Shown: piece by piece, positions 34,601-46,919 of the stretch
Layout: every line of letters starts with the position of its first letter
Numbering within the stretch: the stretch's first letter is position 1
NCBI RefSeq assembly: GCF_932526225.1
Contig: NC_064042.1
Coordinates: 62,001-126,000, forward strand
Source of the DNA: Nematostella vectensis
Taxonomy: Eukaryota > Cnidaria > Anthozoa > Actiniaria > Edwardsiidae
DNA: 64,000 bases
Reading direction: 5' to 3'
Notes under the pieces: generated by a model
The model's input: only the letters and a program-made list of their open reading frames with translations
The model's database searches: none
Told to the model about the DNA's origin: nothing
Position numbers and translations under genes: made by a program

Positions 34601-37600
34601 CAATAATGTACTGGGAAGGGTAATTACACATATGCAGACTGGATAGGAGAGCCTGGGTGGTAGAGTTTGCAGAACAATTTTCTGCAGCGTCTTTGCATTT
34701 CACCACTCTGGGTTCTTGGTTTCATTCCTAGTTCTGACACAATTTGAGTTCCCTGGTTCTCAATTTCCTTTTAAAGTGTCAGTGGTATGGCAGCTGTCAT
34801 AGGTGCCATCCACTTGGCCACTCCCTATTCTAGGATCTACCTCCTTCAAGATTTCCCATTAATTACCCTCCTAATGTCAAGCTTGTTAAAGTGATAACAT
34901 CATGTCAGCTTATAGACGTCCACTTTTACATTTATGTATCATAGATGGTGCCTGCCTCCATATTGGAATTAAGGGTGATAGCTACACCCTGTTAAATGTT
35001 ACCTTTATGCAACCGTGTTGTTAAAGGGTGACAGTTACACACCATTAATTGTTACCTTTGTTCGACCATGTTGTTTAAGGGTAGCAGCAGATATGATGCT
35101 TCTTGAGTGAGGCGCACCAGATGGTGTAGTTCGGACATGACTGGCACAAGGATTGGTCCTAGTTGTTATTCTTACTAAAAATAGATTTTAAAAAATGGTT
35201 AATGTAGTAATTTAATTAGTTGTTCTTTAACACTCCAAGTTTGTTATTAGACATAACATTTTTCTCTTTGCAGTTTGACATGTGCTTGAGAAGTAAACCA
35301 ATTAAAACCAGTGAAACATGCCATCTGATTGTTATGGGCTTCACTAGTCAACAGGCAAAAAATGCTTGAGGGCCAATCAATCACAATGGAATCCTGCCAG
35401 TTATGTATGAAGGTCATATCAATCAAAAGAGTGTTTCTTGCAAGCTAACTTTGTCTTTGTGATCAAAGAAGCACTATGGCAATACTGTAGCATGACCTTC
35501 CATCCCACAAGACTTTCACTTCATTTGGCTGGAACATCACTTAAGGCGGATTTACATGTTCCAATTTCAATTATACATGGTGGTTTCAGACTTATATACA
35601 GTGCAATGCATCATATATACATACATGGTGGCTCATATTTTTTGGATGGAGATTGCAATTTGTGAGAGGAGCTGCCAGACGTTGAACCCTTTTTCTGAGA
35701 AGACAGAGCCTCAGTTGCCGCTGCAGACAGAAGAGTTAAAATGGAGATCAAAGAGATGACAGCAGTATTGGAGCCCCTGCCTCTTCCTCTCCTCCTAAAC
35801 CTAACCATAACCTCATAAAACCTTCAATACCTTCTTGAGGCTAGATGCCAATACCTATTTCAGACATATACAATACTGACAGACATATACAATACTGACA
35901 GACATATACAATACTGACATATACAATACTGACAGACATATACAATACTGACAGACATATACAATACTGACATATACAATACAGACAGACATATACAATA
36001 CTGACAGACATGTACAATACTGAAAGACATATACAATACTGAAAGACATATACAATACTGACAGACATATACAATACTGACATATACAATACTGACAGAC
36101 ATATACAATACTGACAGACATATACAATACTGACAGACATATACAATACTGACAGACATATACAATACTGACAGACATATACAATACTGACAGACATATA
36201 CAATACTGACATATACAATACTGACAGACATATACAATACTGACTGACATATACAATACTGACAGACATATACAATACTGACAGACATATACAATACTGA
36301 CATATACAATACTGACAGACATATACAATACTGACTGACATATACAATACTGACTGACATATACAATACTGACAGACATATAAAATACTGACAGACATAT
36401 ACAATACTGACAGACATATACAATACTGACATATACAATACTGACAGACATATACAATACTGACAGACATATACAATACTGACAGACATATACAATACTG
36501 ACAGACATATACAATACTGACAGACATATACAATACTGACAGACATATACAATACTGACAGACATATACAATACTGACAGACATATACAATACTGACAGA
36601 CATATACAATACTGACAGACATATACAATACTGACTGACATATACAATACTGACAGACATGTACAATACTGACAGACATACAATACTGACAGACATATAC
36701 AATACTGACAGACATGTACAATACTGACAGACATATACAATACTGACAGACATGTACAATACTGACAGACATATACAATACTGACAGACATGTACAATAC
36801 TGACAGACATATACAATACTGACAGACATGTACAATACTGACTGACATATACAATACTGACAGACATGTACAATACTGACTGACATATACAATACTGACA
36901 GACATATACAATACTGACAGACATATACAATACTGACAGACATATACAATACTGACATATACAATACTGACAGACATATACAATACTGACAGACATGTAC
37001 AATACTGACAGACATATACAATACTGACAGACATATACAATACTGACAGACATATACAATAATGACAGACATATACAATACTGACAGACATATACAATAC
37101 TGACAGACATATACAATACTGACATATACAATACTGACAGACATATACAATACTGACAGACATGTACAATGCTGACAGACATATACAATACTGACAGACA
37201 TATACAATACTGACTGACATATACAATACTGACTGACATATACAATACTGACAGACATATACAATACTGACAGACATATACAATACTGACAGACATATAC
37301 AATACTGACAGACATATACAATACTGACAGACATATACAATACTGACAGACATATACAATACTGACAGACATATACAATATTGACATATACAATACTGAC
37401 AGACATATACAATACTGACAGACATATACAATACTGACAGACATATACAATACTGACATATACAATACTGACAGACATGTACAATACTGACAGACATATA
37501 CAATACTGACATATACAATACTGACAGACATGTACAATACTGACAGACATATACAATACTGACAGACATATACAATACTGACAGACATATACAATACTGA

Positions 37601-40600
37601 CATATACAATACTGACAGACATGTACAATACTGACAGACATATACAATACTGACAGACATATACAATACTGACAGACATATACAATACTGACATATACAA
37701 TACTGACAGACATATACAATACTGACAGACATATACAATACTGACAGACATATACAATACTGACTGACATATACAATACTGACAGACATGTACAATACTG
37801 ACAGACATATACAATACTGACAGACATGTACAATACTGACAGACATATACAATACTGACAGACATATACAATACTGACAGACATGTACAATACTGAAAGA
37901 CATATACAATACTGACTGACATATACAATACTGACAGACATGTACAATACTGACAGACATGTACAATACTGACAGACATATACAATACTGACAGACATGT
38001 ACAATACTGAAAGACATATACAATACTGACAGACATATACAATACTGACAGACATATACAATACTGACAGACATGTACAATACTGACAGACATATTATAC
38101 AATACTGACAGACATATACAATACTGACAGACATATACAATACTGACAGACATATACAATACTGACATATACAATACTGACAGACATATACAATACTGAC
38201 AGACATGTACAATACTGACAGACATATACAATACTGACATATACAATACTGACAGACATATACAATACTGACAGACATAAACAATACTGACAGACATGTA
38301 CAATACTGACAGACATATACAATACTGACAGACATATACAATACTGACAGACATATACAATACTGACAGACATGTACAATACTGACAGACATATACAATA
38401 CTGACAGAAATGTACAATACTGACAGACATGTACAATACTGACAGACATATACAATACTGACAGACATATACAATACTGACAGACATATACAATACTGAC
38501 AGACATGTACAATACTGACAGACATATACAATACTGACAGACATATACAATACTGACAGACATATGCAATACTGACAGACATATACAATACTGACAGACA
38601 TATACAATACAGACATATATAATACTGACATACATATATAATACTGACATACATATACAATACTGACAGACATATGCAATACTGACAGACATATACAATA
38701 CTGACAGACATATACAATACTGACAGACATATACAATACAGACATATATAATACTGACATACATATATAATACTGACATACATATACAATACTGACTGAC
38801 ATATACAATACTGACATATACAATACTGACAGACATATACAATACTGACAGACATATACAATACTGACATATACAATACTGACAGACATATACAATACTG
38901 ACAGACATATACAATACTGACAGACATATACAATACTGACAGACATGTACAATACTGACAGACATGTACAATACTGACAGACATGTACAATACTGACAGA
39001 CATGTACAATACTGACAGACATGTACAATACTGACAGACATGTACAATACTGACAGACATGTACAATACTGACAGACATGTACAATACTGACAGACATGT
39101 ACAATACTGACAGACATGTACAATACTGACAGACATATACAATACTGACATATACAATACTGACAGACATATACAATACTGACAGACATATACAATACTG
39201 ACAGACATATACAATACTGACAGACATGTACAATACTGACAGACATATACAATACTGACAGACATATACAATACTGACAGACATATACAATACTGACATA
39301 TACAATACTGACAGACATATACAATACTGACAGACATATACAATACTGACATATACAATACTGACAGACATATACAATACTGACATATACAATACTGACA
39401 GACATATACAATACTGACAGACATATACAATACTGACATATACAATACTGACAGACATATACAATACTGACAGAAAGTAATGCAACTGAATTTTGCCAAA
39501 ATTTGTTCTATGATTGGCGATAACATCAGAAAACAACCGTAATTCGCTGAAAGTTCGGTAGAGCTGAAACTATTTTATTTTGCACGCTCCCGAAATGTCT
39601 GCAAATTTTAACCTAAGCAAGAATTTTAGGCAAATGTGGTTCTAGCTGAACTTTGCCGAAATTTCGCCGTTCTAAATTTCGAATAGACTTATATGTACAG
39701 CAGAAATTCCTGAGAATGTACGGACACTAGCAAAGCGATTTCGCAGAACTTTTAATTTTATTTTTTTTAGAGACAGAGGATTCTTCTTGATCGAAATCTC
39801 AAACTTCGATTCTCTTAACATTGTTTAATGCAAAAGCAAAGTTTTAAGGAGAACCAAAGCACATAATACATAGTCACACAACTTGTTACTCTCAAATGCC
39901 GCAGTTGTCTCTAAGACTTGTATGTAAACTTGATCAGTACAAACGTTTTCAAAGAAACTTCAAATCAAATAAACATCCTGTAATTATTTTTTTGGGGGGA
40001 AATGTAATGTGTTGCTCAAGATTGCAATTTGATTTATCTGAATACTATATGTTTAGAATGACGTAACATGGTGTTATGCGGCGTGACTAAACAATCATAA
40101 CAAAGGTCGTTCCCGGAAATTTCCGTATAATAACAGCGCCTTTTGACGTAGGACCGAGCTGCATAAGAGAACATCAGGCAAAGGAAAAGCCTCATATTTC
40201 AGAATAATATATACCATGACTGTTTTTGAGAAGTTTTAGAGGGGCATGTTTAATCTAGAGATGTGTGACATTTCCATTGTCTTGGATCACGCTACGGCGA
40301 CATGCTTTCCGCAGGCTACAAAAACTTTTATTATCAGTGGCTTTGCATACCCAGTTTTAGTTTAAAATAACCGTTTGGAAAAGAGACCCAAAGAATCTAT
40401 ACATTAATTTGAGATACAACTGTTTTTCTGCGTGTAAAATATATATTTTGAGACTCTCTAGCATTGTTAATTTACATTGCTTATTGAAGTCACATCGAGA
40501 ACCGTGTACATAAGTTAGCAAAGGTTTGTTAGCAAAGCGACAGTTAGGCAAGCAAAACTCCAAACAATTTTCTTACAAATGAAGTGTATTCTTTTAACGG

Positions 40601-43600
40601 GAACAAGTTGTGTTTTCATTATTTGCTTACCCTAGCATCATCTATTTTTCATGAGTTTAAAGTTACTGGCCATGGACCAATAGTGAATATAGACGTCGCA
40701 TGTGTTGTCTGTGCCGTAATAACATAGAGCTTCAATAACTCTGTGTCTGTCCTGAGAAAGTACAGTGTACAGAAAAAGAGCTCATTTACAACGAAAGTCG
40801 AAAACCAAAACCCTTAATTTTGCTGAAATTTCGGATGTGAAATTTCGAATGGCAAAAACTGCCGAAAAAATTATAGCCAAATTTTTGGCCAAGATACCCG
40901 AAATTTTGGATTAGAACAATAATGAATTTTCGGCAAAATTTGCAAGTTTTCGGCCGCATTACTTTCTGTCAGTACTGTAGTCAAGTTGTTAGATACTTTT
41001 AATGAAATATTTCTAAATAGTCTAAGACCATGGCCCGATAACTCAAAATCTATAATTCAAACTTCCTGTTTCTGTGAACTAACTTTTCTAGGTACTAATT
41101 GTTTGGTCACCTGAGGAAAGCATACGTTTTATTAGAGTAACCACCTTTTTGCAGAAGTTCTGCCCTGAGGGCAGCAGACTTGGGTTTTCTTCGGAGGGTA
41201 AAATGCTTTGGAAGTGTTGGCTGTTCCCCAACTACTGAAAGCAAGGCCCCTTTATTAAGATATGGACATTCCAGCGGCATCAGATTAGAAGAGTTGTCTG
41301 TTGCAGCAACTAAAAAAGAAACATATAAATTTACCAATTTTCTAATACGTTTCATTTTATTTGAAACTTTTATATTGCCTTCATGATGGACTTTTTAATG
41401 GTTTCTTATTGTAGAAATCAAAATAACAACACTCACTCTAAAAATTAAACTGCCATGTTTCCACTATTTCTTCATGAAAACTTCTATATTTTACTATCAT
41501 CTGTTATTTTGTTGATACTGATGTTGGTGGTTTTAATTATCTTAATATTATGGTGATGATCTTATGGTGATGAGGATGATGCTGAACTATTGGGATAAAA
41601 TGGGACTTTTGGGTAACTTATAACTTAAATATAAAAATAACAGAGATCCTTTCAGAGAGATAAACTAATTTTACATGATACCAGCCTTGTTTGTTGAGAG
41701 CACAAAGTGATGTGATAAGCAATGAAATGACCATTTTGGGGGTTCAGTTCTACTAATAGCGCAGCCAGCGCGGCCGTAGGCTGCACGGGGAGCCCCCCAT
41801 AGGTATAGAAATGGTCTATAACTAGGCGACTCAGTTTTTGTGGTCAATGACGTCATTGTCACAAGCTGCCATCCAACCAGCCAGCCAGCCGCGATCTGCC
41901 TCGGCACAGGCCACCAGAGCGGGCAAAACAATATGGCGGATGAGTATTTCTGGCCCTCTCAAAAACCCACGAAAACTGACTACAGAAAAGCCAAGAATTG
42001 TCGAAAAAGAAGTGCTTGAAAAAAATCATTCGTGGGAATGCTAACCACGGATATGAACTTGTCTAATTATGTGCAAAAGACTGTGTAAAAGCATGGTTGA
42101 AAGTTATGAAGAGTCAAGTCTTGTGCTCGAGTCAAGGTCAGCTAAAATGTCAGAGTAAGCCACAAGATAAAGATAGAAAAAAACAAATTAATTTTATGGA
42201 CACCTTCTCCGACAAGTGCTCATATGTATTTGTTCTTGCACTGGCAGACGTAGGTAAGTTAGCGTATTGTATTAAAGTACTTAGCGGAATGATCTTTCGG
42301 AGTTGTTTTCTTTTCAAACTTTGAACACCTTTTTCATTGTTGAATTTAATAAATAAAACTAGGCTGTATTTATCAAATTCGATCTCTAAATCTGCCATTC
42401 ACTATCTATCATAGGAAAATTATGACTACTTTCATTAATGAATTGAATATAAGTTACCAGAGCTGTCAACTCTGTCACAAGATTTTGGACCTCTTCATAA
42501 ACCCAATTTTTGTGAGAATGTTCATACATTTTCTGTATTCATTCGCATTGTCTTTCTTGGTTTTTTTTCTCACATATTTGCTGTATTTCATCCGATTTCA
42601 CAAGATTTCTGTCGAAGTTGGGTTGACAGCTATGATATACTAGAAATAAAACCAAAAGTTATTTTTCATTTCAATAAATGATTAGTCAAATTCTCACAAA
42701 GATGAGCAATGCTTAAATGAATTACTTGGGTAAGCTCCAGCTTTTTTTGGAGAAAGAAATAGAGAACTGGTTTCCTAAAACCTTAAAGAAATTGAGAGCT
42801 GGTCTTCTAAAATCCTAAGTATTAGTAATTTGTGAAAAACAACATATACTTGATGAACACTTGAAATTTAGATCGACTATTCTGGAATTCTGTTTTGATT
42901 TAAAAAAAAAGGTGCACATACATATTTAGGACCTTGAGGATCTGTTATTACCTAAAAATATGCCTTGTTTTGATACCACCTACAATATTTTTAATAACCC
43001 TGGGTACCTCAATGTTTTCTTACAAACCTTGAAAAAACTTTTTTTTCACATGTTTTAGTTTTAGGTTTTATGAATTAGGTTTTTGTGGTATAATATTTGT
43101 ATCGTAAGGAAATTACCAGTTTTTTCTTTAATGCTATTCTCCAAACTTTTTTAGGTTAATCTCAGCCAGAGATTCTGAAATCAAGCTGAGACACAAGCTG
43201 CTGGCTAAGAGGCATGAACCAGGGCAGGATGTACATATAAGGCATTGGTATTTAATGTAGGTCACCAGAAAAAAACACATATAAAGTAACAAAAAGTAAG
43301 ATAATATTTGAATGGAAAAATTGTTCTAAAAAATGAACCAGAGTTATAAAAGTAAAAAACAAGTTTTTTTTTTCCAAGTTAGCCTGACAGGTTCTTGTAT
43401 AATGTGTGGTTAGTGACATTTAGGCTATTTAGGTTCATAAATAGTCTCTTGCTATTACAATGACTCATGGTAAAGTAATTGAGGTAGTAAGTTAATCATA
43501 AAAACAAAAACAGGTCTCCTATATGATCCCTAAAGGTCATATTTAAAACTATTTAGAAATCAATCTTCCTTTTTCAAATTATAGGCTAAATAGATGCTTA

Positions 43601-44878
43601 TAAAAAGGATTCAAATTTGATAATTCTAGGTTAACAGGTTCATTCTAGGTTCTTATATGTGGTTCTTTACTGTATAATAAAATAATGTACTCATAATTTT
43701 TTTCAAATATTTTGGAGTGCTTTTAATCCACCCTTAGCAAAGTTACATTCTAAAGCACAAGAGAGAAGATTAATAAAGATATTTTTCCAATATTTGAATT
43801 GCTTATTTTAAAACTTACACAAGAGAAAGAAAATGATAAAGCCCTATCTTTGCAAGATAAGTAAAGTAATTTAAAGAAGTAAAAGGAATTGGGACAGTAC
43901 AGGCAGGGAATGAGTACTTTTACCTCAAATCCACTATGATAATGTGATTTGCTGATATACTTATTAATATATAGGAATTTGATATGTATTTGTTTATTGT
44001 TTTTAATTTTGAAGAGAATAAAATAGCACCCAGTTTTTTGTGAGGAACTTTAATTGATCCTCATTTTAAAATAAATATGACCTCCCTTCCCACCCGAAAG
44101 CCTTCCTTGTTAATCAAAACATAAATTTATTTTGCTGTATCAGTTGTCTATCAAGTATAGTTTAGTTAATGATATCCTTAGTAATGTCAATAAATACTAT
44201 TTTACCTAGAACAAAAAATATATTTGTTCTAGGTATTCCCTAGAACATGCAAGCTTTATATGTTTCACATATGGTGCCTTTTTGTGGGTGGTGGAACATG
44301 ATGCATAATGAAAGTGCAGGCAAGGGGGGTTCTACACAAGTTTATGCTGAAAAAAAATCATGCTGGCTCCGCTTTTAGGCAGTGCCTAAATCTATATATT
44401 ATTGGTTTTTTCTCCCGCTTTTGAGTCTGTGGAATAGCCTAGTACTTCCTATGTAGCAAGCTTTACATACAAAAACAAAGACAAATCACTGAAACTTACG
44501 AATGCTCTCAAGCTGTTGAGTGACTTCAGCGAAGACCGGGCAGGCGTGTTCCAGGTGAACATTCAACATTCCTGTTGTGGGGTAATCCTTTAGCACCTCA
44601 CATAACACTCGCACCCATTCGTCTTCATCCGCCGCGCCAATTTCCAAAATCTCGTTCAACTCGGCGATCGTCTCTTCTACCACACGTCTAGGAAGATGCA
44701 GAAACGCCATCAAAAGTTTGACTTTGACCTGCGGTTCGAGTCTGTGGAAGCACTCTGGGATATTTCGTAGTACGTCAGGGGTTAAGAGAGACCGTAGACT
44801 CGAGCCTGACCAGGGGTCATCGCTAGAAAGTTTGTTGTGTAGCCACAAAGCGGTGTCGGCCTGTCTTACGGTGGCCAT
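25673..44878 (-). CDS. Negative elongation factor A (NELF-A), ten proposed coding exons
   Basis: NELF-A is a subunit of the NELF complex that holds RNA polymerase II in promoter-proximal pause. Proposed coding exons (minus, 5' to 3'): 44500-44878, 41145-41297, 35621-35720 (tentative), 35056-35158, 34496-34562, 34150-34268, 31229-31369, 29279-29557, 26208-26307, 25673-25875. All have AG acceptors and GT donors with matching phases; the donor of the tentative exon is weak. Exon 1 carries the N-terminal NELF-A domain (ADTALWLHNKL, LMAFLHLPRR). Exon 2 has LRRKPKSAALRAELLQK and a later exon has PDYAAGL. The conserved C-terminus REQMVAAHEMF, EKALILGFMAG and FEMNYDTG matches animal NELFA. The central part is low-complexity and may hide a further exon. 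Confidence 0.88.
26698..29316 (-). repeat. 52-bp minisatellite (~50 copies) duplicating a NELFA exon end and 5' splice site
   Basis: Each unit on the minus strand contains CAG, 21 nt encoding KRELTLS, and the donor GTAAGACATC, followed by ACACAAATGTCAAGTG. The first unit is the true end of the NELFA exon at 29279-29557. The array fills the intron before the exon at 26208-26307. Variants include GCTGCGGAGGCATCATCTG inserts near 29034, 29196 and 29303, copied from further inside the exon. Units with ACATGTACT in place of ACGTGAGTT are interspersed, indicating higher-order amplification. Confidence 0.93.
29877..30185 (+). CDS. Small plus-strand gene candidate inside a NELFA intron
   Basis: 102 residues from an ATG in decent context (CAAAGATG). 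The N-terminus is a membrane-like stretch (YAAIGALAVGGAALGYMGCKYWW) and the remainder is polar and charged. A consensus donor (ATCA then GTAAGT) at 30177/30178 could splice it onward. A CRE-type site TGACGTCA lies at 29790-29797, 80 bp upstream, which supports a promoter. It is antisense to NELFA, in the intron between the exons at 31229 and 29557. No family recognised. Confidence 0.45.
   Translation: MPDYWRYAAIGALAVGGAALGYMGCKYWWGHEPVKADSTAATSDATRGDDKCNGEAVTIEGPAADLKVALGKESRFVRAKEGGEVLETCAIHPSSAHAKISK
30190..30690 (+). repeat. 135-bp tandem repeat with coding character, nested in a NELFA intron
   Basis: Three units start at 30202, 30337 and 30472 (period exactly 135). Read on the plus strand they give a 45-residue repeat containing NKGTAIEK and VVQGQASDILRGM. 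Each of the first two units ends with AAATAG; the third lacks these extra bases and reads on into a basic tail (RRRRQKRRKHR) ending near 30688. GGTGGACTGGGACGTCCACC marks the junctions and can form a small hairpin. It may be the downstream coding part of the gene candidate at 29877. Confidence 0.6.
31640..34145 (-). repeat. 59-bp minisatellite in a NELFA intron (~40 copies)
   Basis: The unit contains TTTGCCTTCTTTGCTTCCAT and ACCCCAAACAAACAG on the plus strand. The array begins directly at the donor of the exon at 34150-34268, and units on the minus strand include a diverged version of that junction (GCAAAG then GCACTACTGG; exon end ACAAAG, donor GTAGTGCTGATG). Unit variants carry small CGG insertions or AAGG/AATA swaps. 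Very long open frames occur in all three minus-strand frames because the unit has no stop and a length not divisible by three. They are not genes. Confidence 0.93.
32562..32668 (-). mobile_element. Short insertion in the 59-bp array, retroelement 3'-tail-like
   Basis: About 105 bp interrupt the array. Read on the minus strand it ends with AATAAACTAAACTAAA, the kind of short tandem tail found on some LINE or SINE 3' ends. A similar TAGTTTAGTTTAGTTTAATT lies near 51908. Too short to classify. Confidence 0.35.
34270..35055. other. NELFA intronic sequence around the small exon 34496-34562
   Basis: Apart from the 67-bp exon (LLDINEQPIGGGRELKRRKK), this is non-coding. A duplicated stretch resembling the donor of the exon at 35056 occurs at about 35003-35040 (GTTACCTTTATGCAACC compared with GTTACCTTTGTTCGACC), a possible decoy splice site. 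Confidence 0.45.
35859..39475 (-). repeat. 19-bp minisatellite (3.6 kb) in a NELFA intron
   Basis: Units of GACAGACATATACAATACT (19 bp) alternate with 15-bp units lacking GACA. ATGTACA and GACTGACA variants spread in patches, and a run of ten ATGTACA units at 38940-39125 marks local amplification. The apparent open frames of more than 1,200 codons on the minus strand arise from the stop-free unit and are not genes. The array abuts a DNA transposon whose terminus shares TACTGACAG with the unit. Confidence 0.95.
39468..40975. mobile_element. Nonautonomous DNA transposon (1.5 kb) with 19-bp TIRs
   Basis: The termini TACTGACAGAAAGTAATGC (left) and its reverse complement (right, 40955-40975) are identical. 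Subterminal regions are rich in short motifs such as AATTTTGCCGAAATTTCG in both orientations. No transposase frame is found. It lies in the NELFA intron between exons 41145 and 35720. The superfamily is not assignable from the ends alone. Confidence 0.65.
41298..44499. other. NELFA intron 1
   Basis: A/T-rich, no convincing gene. A CRE-type TGACGTCA at 41848-41855, followed by a GC-rich stretch and ATGGCGGATG at 41933 opening a 28-codon frame, could be a small antisense promoter and leader, but nothing downstream supports it. Two open frames around 42097-42640 have no domain. Confidence 0.4.
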
Positions 44879-44879
44879 C

Positions 44880-45660
44880 TTGGAAAAGGGAAAGTAACCG
44901 CGCCTTCAATCGGAGCCTGGGTCGAGTGATAAGCGGAAACGTTCGCGGTTTTTTTTCCTCGTTGCTTCAGGGCCATTAGGGTGTAGTAACGGGGCGTGTG
45001 GAATTAGGTTTGTGGGACCGAGATCAGTTTCAGATGCCCAAAAACGTACAGGATCACAAGATTTATATGGGAAAAGGGATCACAACTCCTTGGGGCCACA
45101 TGAGAAACATTTACCTCGTTTGAGTCTGCGGAATAACCTAGTACAGTACTAGCGAAGAGCGAAGCGGAGACAAAGGCAACCCGAGTTTAACCAGATGACA
45201 TGAGAGGAAAAAGCGGAGAGGTTCGGTTGCCGAACGATTAATCTACCAATCAGCGTGCGTCACTATTAGGGCTTTTATCGCCACGCGAGCCCTAACTTGG
45301 GTGGTCCCTTATCGCGAAGGTGTTATCACACCCCTGGAGGGTCGCTATGACTGGCGCGCGAACGTCACAGGAAATTCGGCCAATCATGGAAAGCCTTGGG
45401 GATATTTGGCGCCGAAAGGCCACCCAAGATGACTTCCGGTATGCTGAGCAGCGAAGTCAAAATGGCGGTTCAAAACAAAACAGACTATTTCGACTTTATA
45501 TCCCAGAAAAAAAATGATTTCTACCACCTTCATGTTTTTTTATTTTTATTTTTTGCTTGTTATCTAAAATCTTTAAGTAGAATTCTCCCGAGCATTATCA
45601 AATATATTAAACCTTGCATGCTTTTTTTATTTAAATTATCTTCTGTCAATTTTTCTAACT
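44880..45660. promoter_or_regulatory. NELFA upstream region
   Basis: This region upstream of the NELFA ATG (44878) is more GC-rich than the introns. It contains a CCAATCAGCG box near 45246 and another CCAATCATGG near 45381. Two adjacent segments repeat CTCGTTTGAGTCTGCGGAATAGCCTAGTAC-like text (44415-44445 and 45117-45150). The transcription start cannot be placed. No gene is supported between it and the GPCR. Confidence 0.4.
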
Positions 45661-45664
45661 TTCT

Positions 45665-46915
45665 TTAATTTTTATCCATGATCTGTCCTGGGATTGAGAG
45701 AGACATAATTTCCAAATCTGTCAGCTCGGTACTCGTGCCGGGTTTGTGGCTCTCTCGCCCTAATACAATCTCTTCTCGAATCGGAGGTAGACACCAACCC
45801 GTCACATCCCTTTCCGTCTCGGTTCTCGGGGCTTCAAGGTCATTGATGGAGCAAACAGAACCGTCAGAAACAGACCGATTTCTGAACGCTCTAGCCGCGG
45901 GAGAAATGAGGAAAGCTTCTGCAGCGCTGATAGGCCGCACGTAATCAATACAACATAACGTTGAGCACACCATCCGCTTAATGTCCCTACGAATTCCTTT
46001 AACCCTTATACCGTATATCAGCGGATAGAGAAGTGAAATGCTGTAGCATAATATGGTAGCGGTTATATGCAAGGCTTTTGGTAGAGTTACTCCGCTTGAT
46101 TCTAGCAATATAGTCACATTATATGGTCCCAAAAATACTATCACCGTCCCCAGAACTAGAACAGTAGTCCGTAGAGCTTTGGAGCCGGTGAATTGTCCCG
46201 ATCCGGTTGAACTTATGGAGCTTCTAAAGCCAGCATTGAGAACGGCAATATTTCCTATTCTTGCTTGTCTTCGGGCAGCTTTCATGATGTGAGAATAAGT
46301 CCAAATCATGACAACGAGAGGAATTATAAACACGCTAATCGAAAAAAGTTTAGCGTAGCCTTCGCTTCTTGGGTTATCCCACAATACAGTACAGCTAGAC
46401 TTGGGAACTTGAAAGCCGTAAATCCCCCATCCAACAAGCGGTAAAATAGCCGTGAATGAGCTCTGAAGCCAAGTGTAGGCCACTAAAACACGGGTCTTCA
46501 CAGCTGACATACGCATAGGATACGAGAGTGGATTTACAATGTAGTGATAACGATCGTAACTGAGAACCATCACAGTCAACAGTGCGTCTGTGGTAAGAAG
46601 AGTTCCAAAAAATCCACACGCTTGGCACCAGAAGTTCCCCCAAATCCAGCGCTGCATTAACATGGATGCGATAATTAACGGTAGAACTAGTATTGCCAGT
46701 AGAGTATTAGCAATTGTGAGATTTAAAAGGAAAATATTTGAAGGTGAAGCGTTGTGGTGGTGCGTTCTCCTTATAATGACAATTCCTACCAAGATATTAC
46801 AAACGAGCGTCCCGAACATTATCAGAAACATAAGTGCTGTTTGTGTAGTAACGAACACTTGCGCCATTCCTTGGCTATCCCTCGTGAAGTTGAGACTTGC
46901 ATTCTCTCCCATCAC
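45665..46915 (-). CDS. Class A (rhodopsin-like) G protein-coupled receptor, intronless orphan
   Basis: 416 residues, single exon. The N-terminus has possible N-glycosylation sites (NAS, NFT). Seven membrane segments follow: TM1 near FGTLVCNILVGIVII, TM2 NLTIANTLLAILVLP, TM3 with the disulfide Cys of FWCQACGFFG ending in YDRYHYIV, TM4 AYTWLQSSFTAILPLVGW, extracellular-loop Cys in SSCTVLW, TM5 FIIPLVVMIW, TM6 LGTVIVFLGPYN, TM7 YSISLLYPLIYG. The usual TM2 Asp is Asn, and the TM7 NPxxY Asn is Tyr, so the sodium-binding pair is altered. A Cys-rich juxtamembrane tail (CSTLCC) could be palmitoylated. The sequence suggests a GPR161- or amine-like orphan, but the ligand cannot be inferred. Confidence 0.88.
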   Translation of the reverse strand: MMGENASLNFTRDSQGMAQVFVTTQTALMFLIMFGTLVCNILVGIVIIRRTHHHNASPSNIFLLNLTIANTLLAILVLPLIIASMLMQRWIWGNFWCQACGFFGTLLTTDALLTVMVLSYDRYHYIVNPLSYPMRMSAVKTRVLVAYTWLQSSFTAILPLVGWGIYGFQVPKSSCTVLWDNPRSEGYAKLFSISVFIIPLVVMIWTYSHIMKAARRQARIGNIAVLNAGFRSSISSTGSGQFTGSKALRTTVLVLGTVIVFLGPYNVTILLESSGVTLPKALHITATILCYSISLLYPLIYGIRVKGIRRDIKRMVCSTLCCIDYVRPISAAEAFLISPAARAFRNRSVSDGSVCSINDLEAPRTETERDVTGWCLPPIREEIVLGRESHKPGTSTELTDLEIMSLSIPGQIMDKN

Positions 46916-46919
46916 GCGT

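Noticed and set aside
35841-39536. Open frames of more than 1,200 codons on the minus strand
   Set aside because: Produced by a 19/15-bp minisatellite unit without stops. The protein would be an endless short repeat, and the array lies in a NELFA intron.
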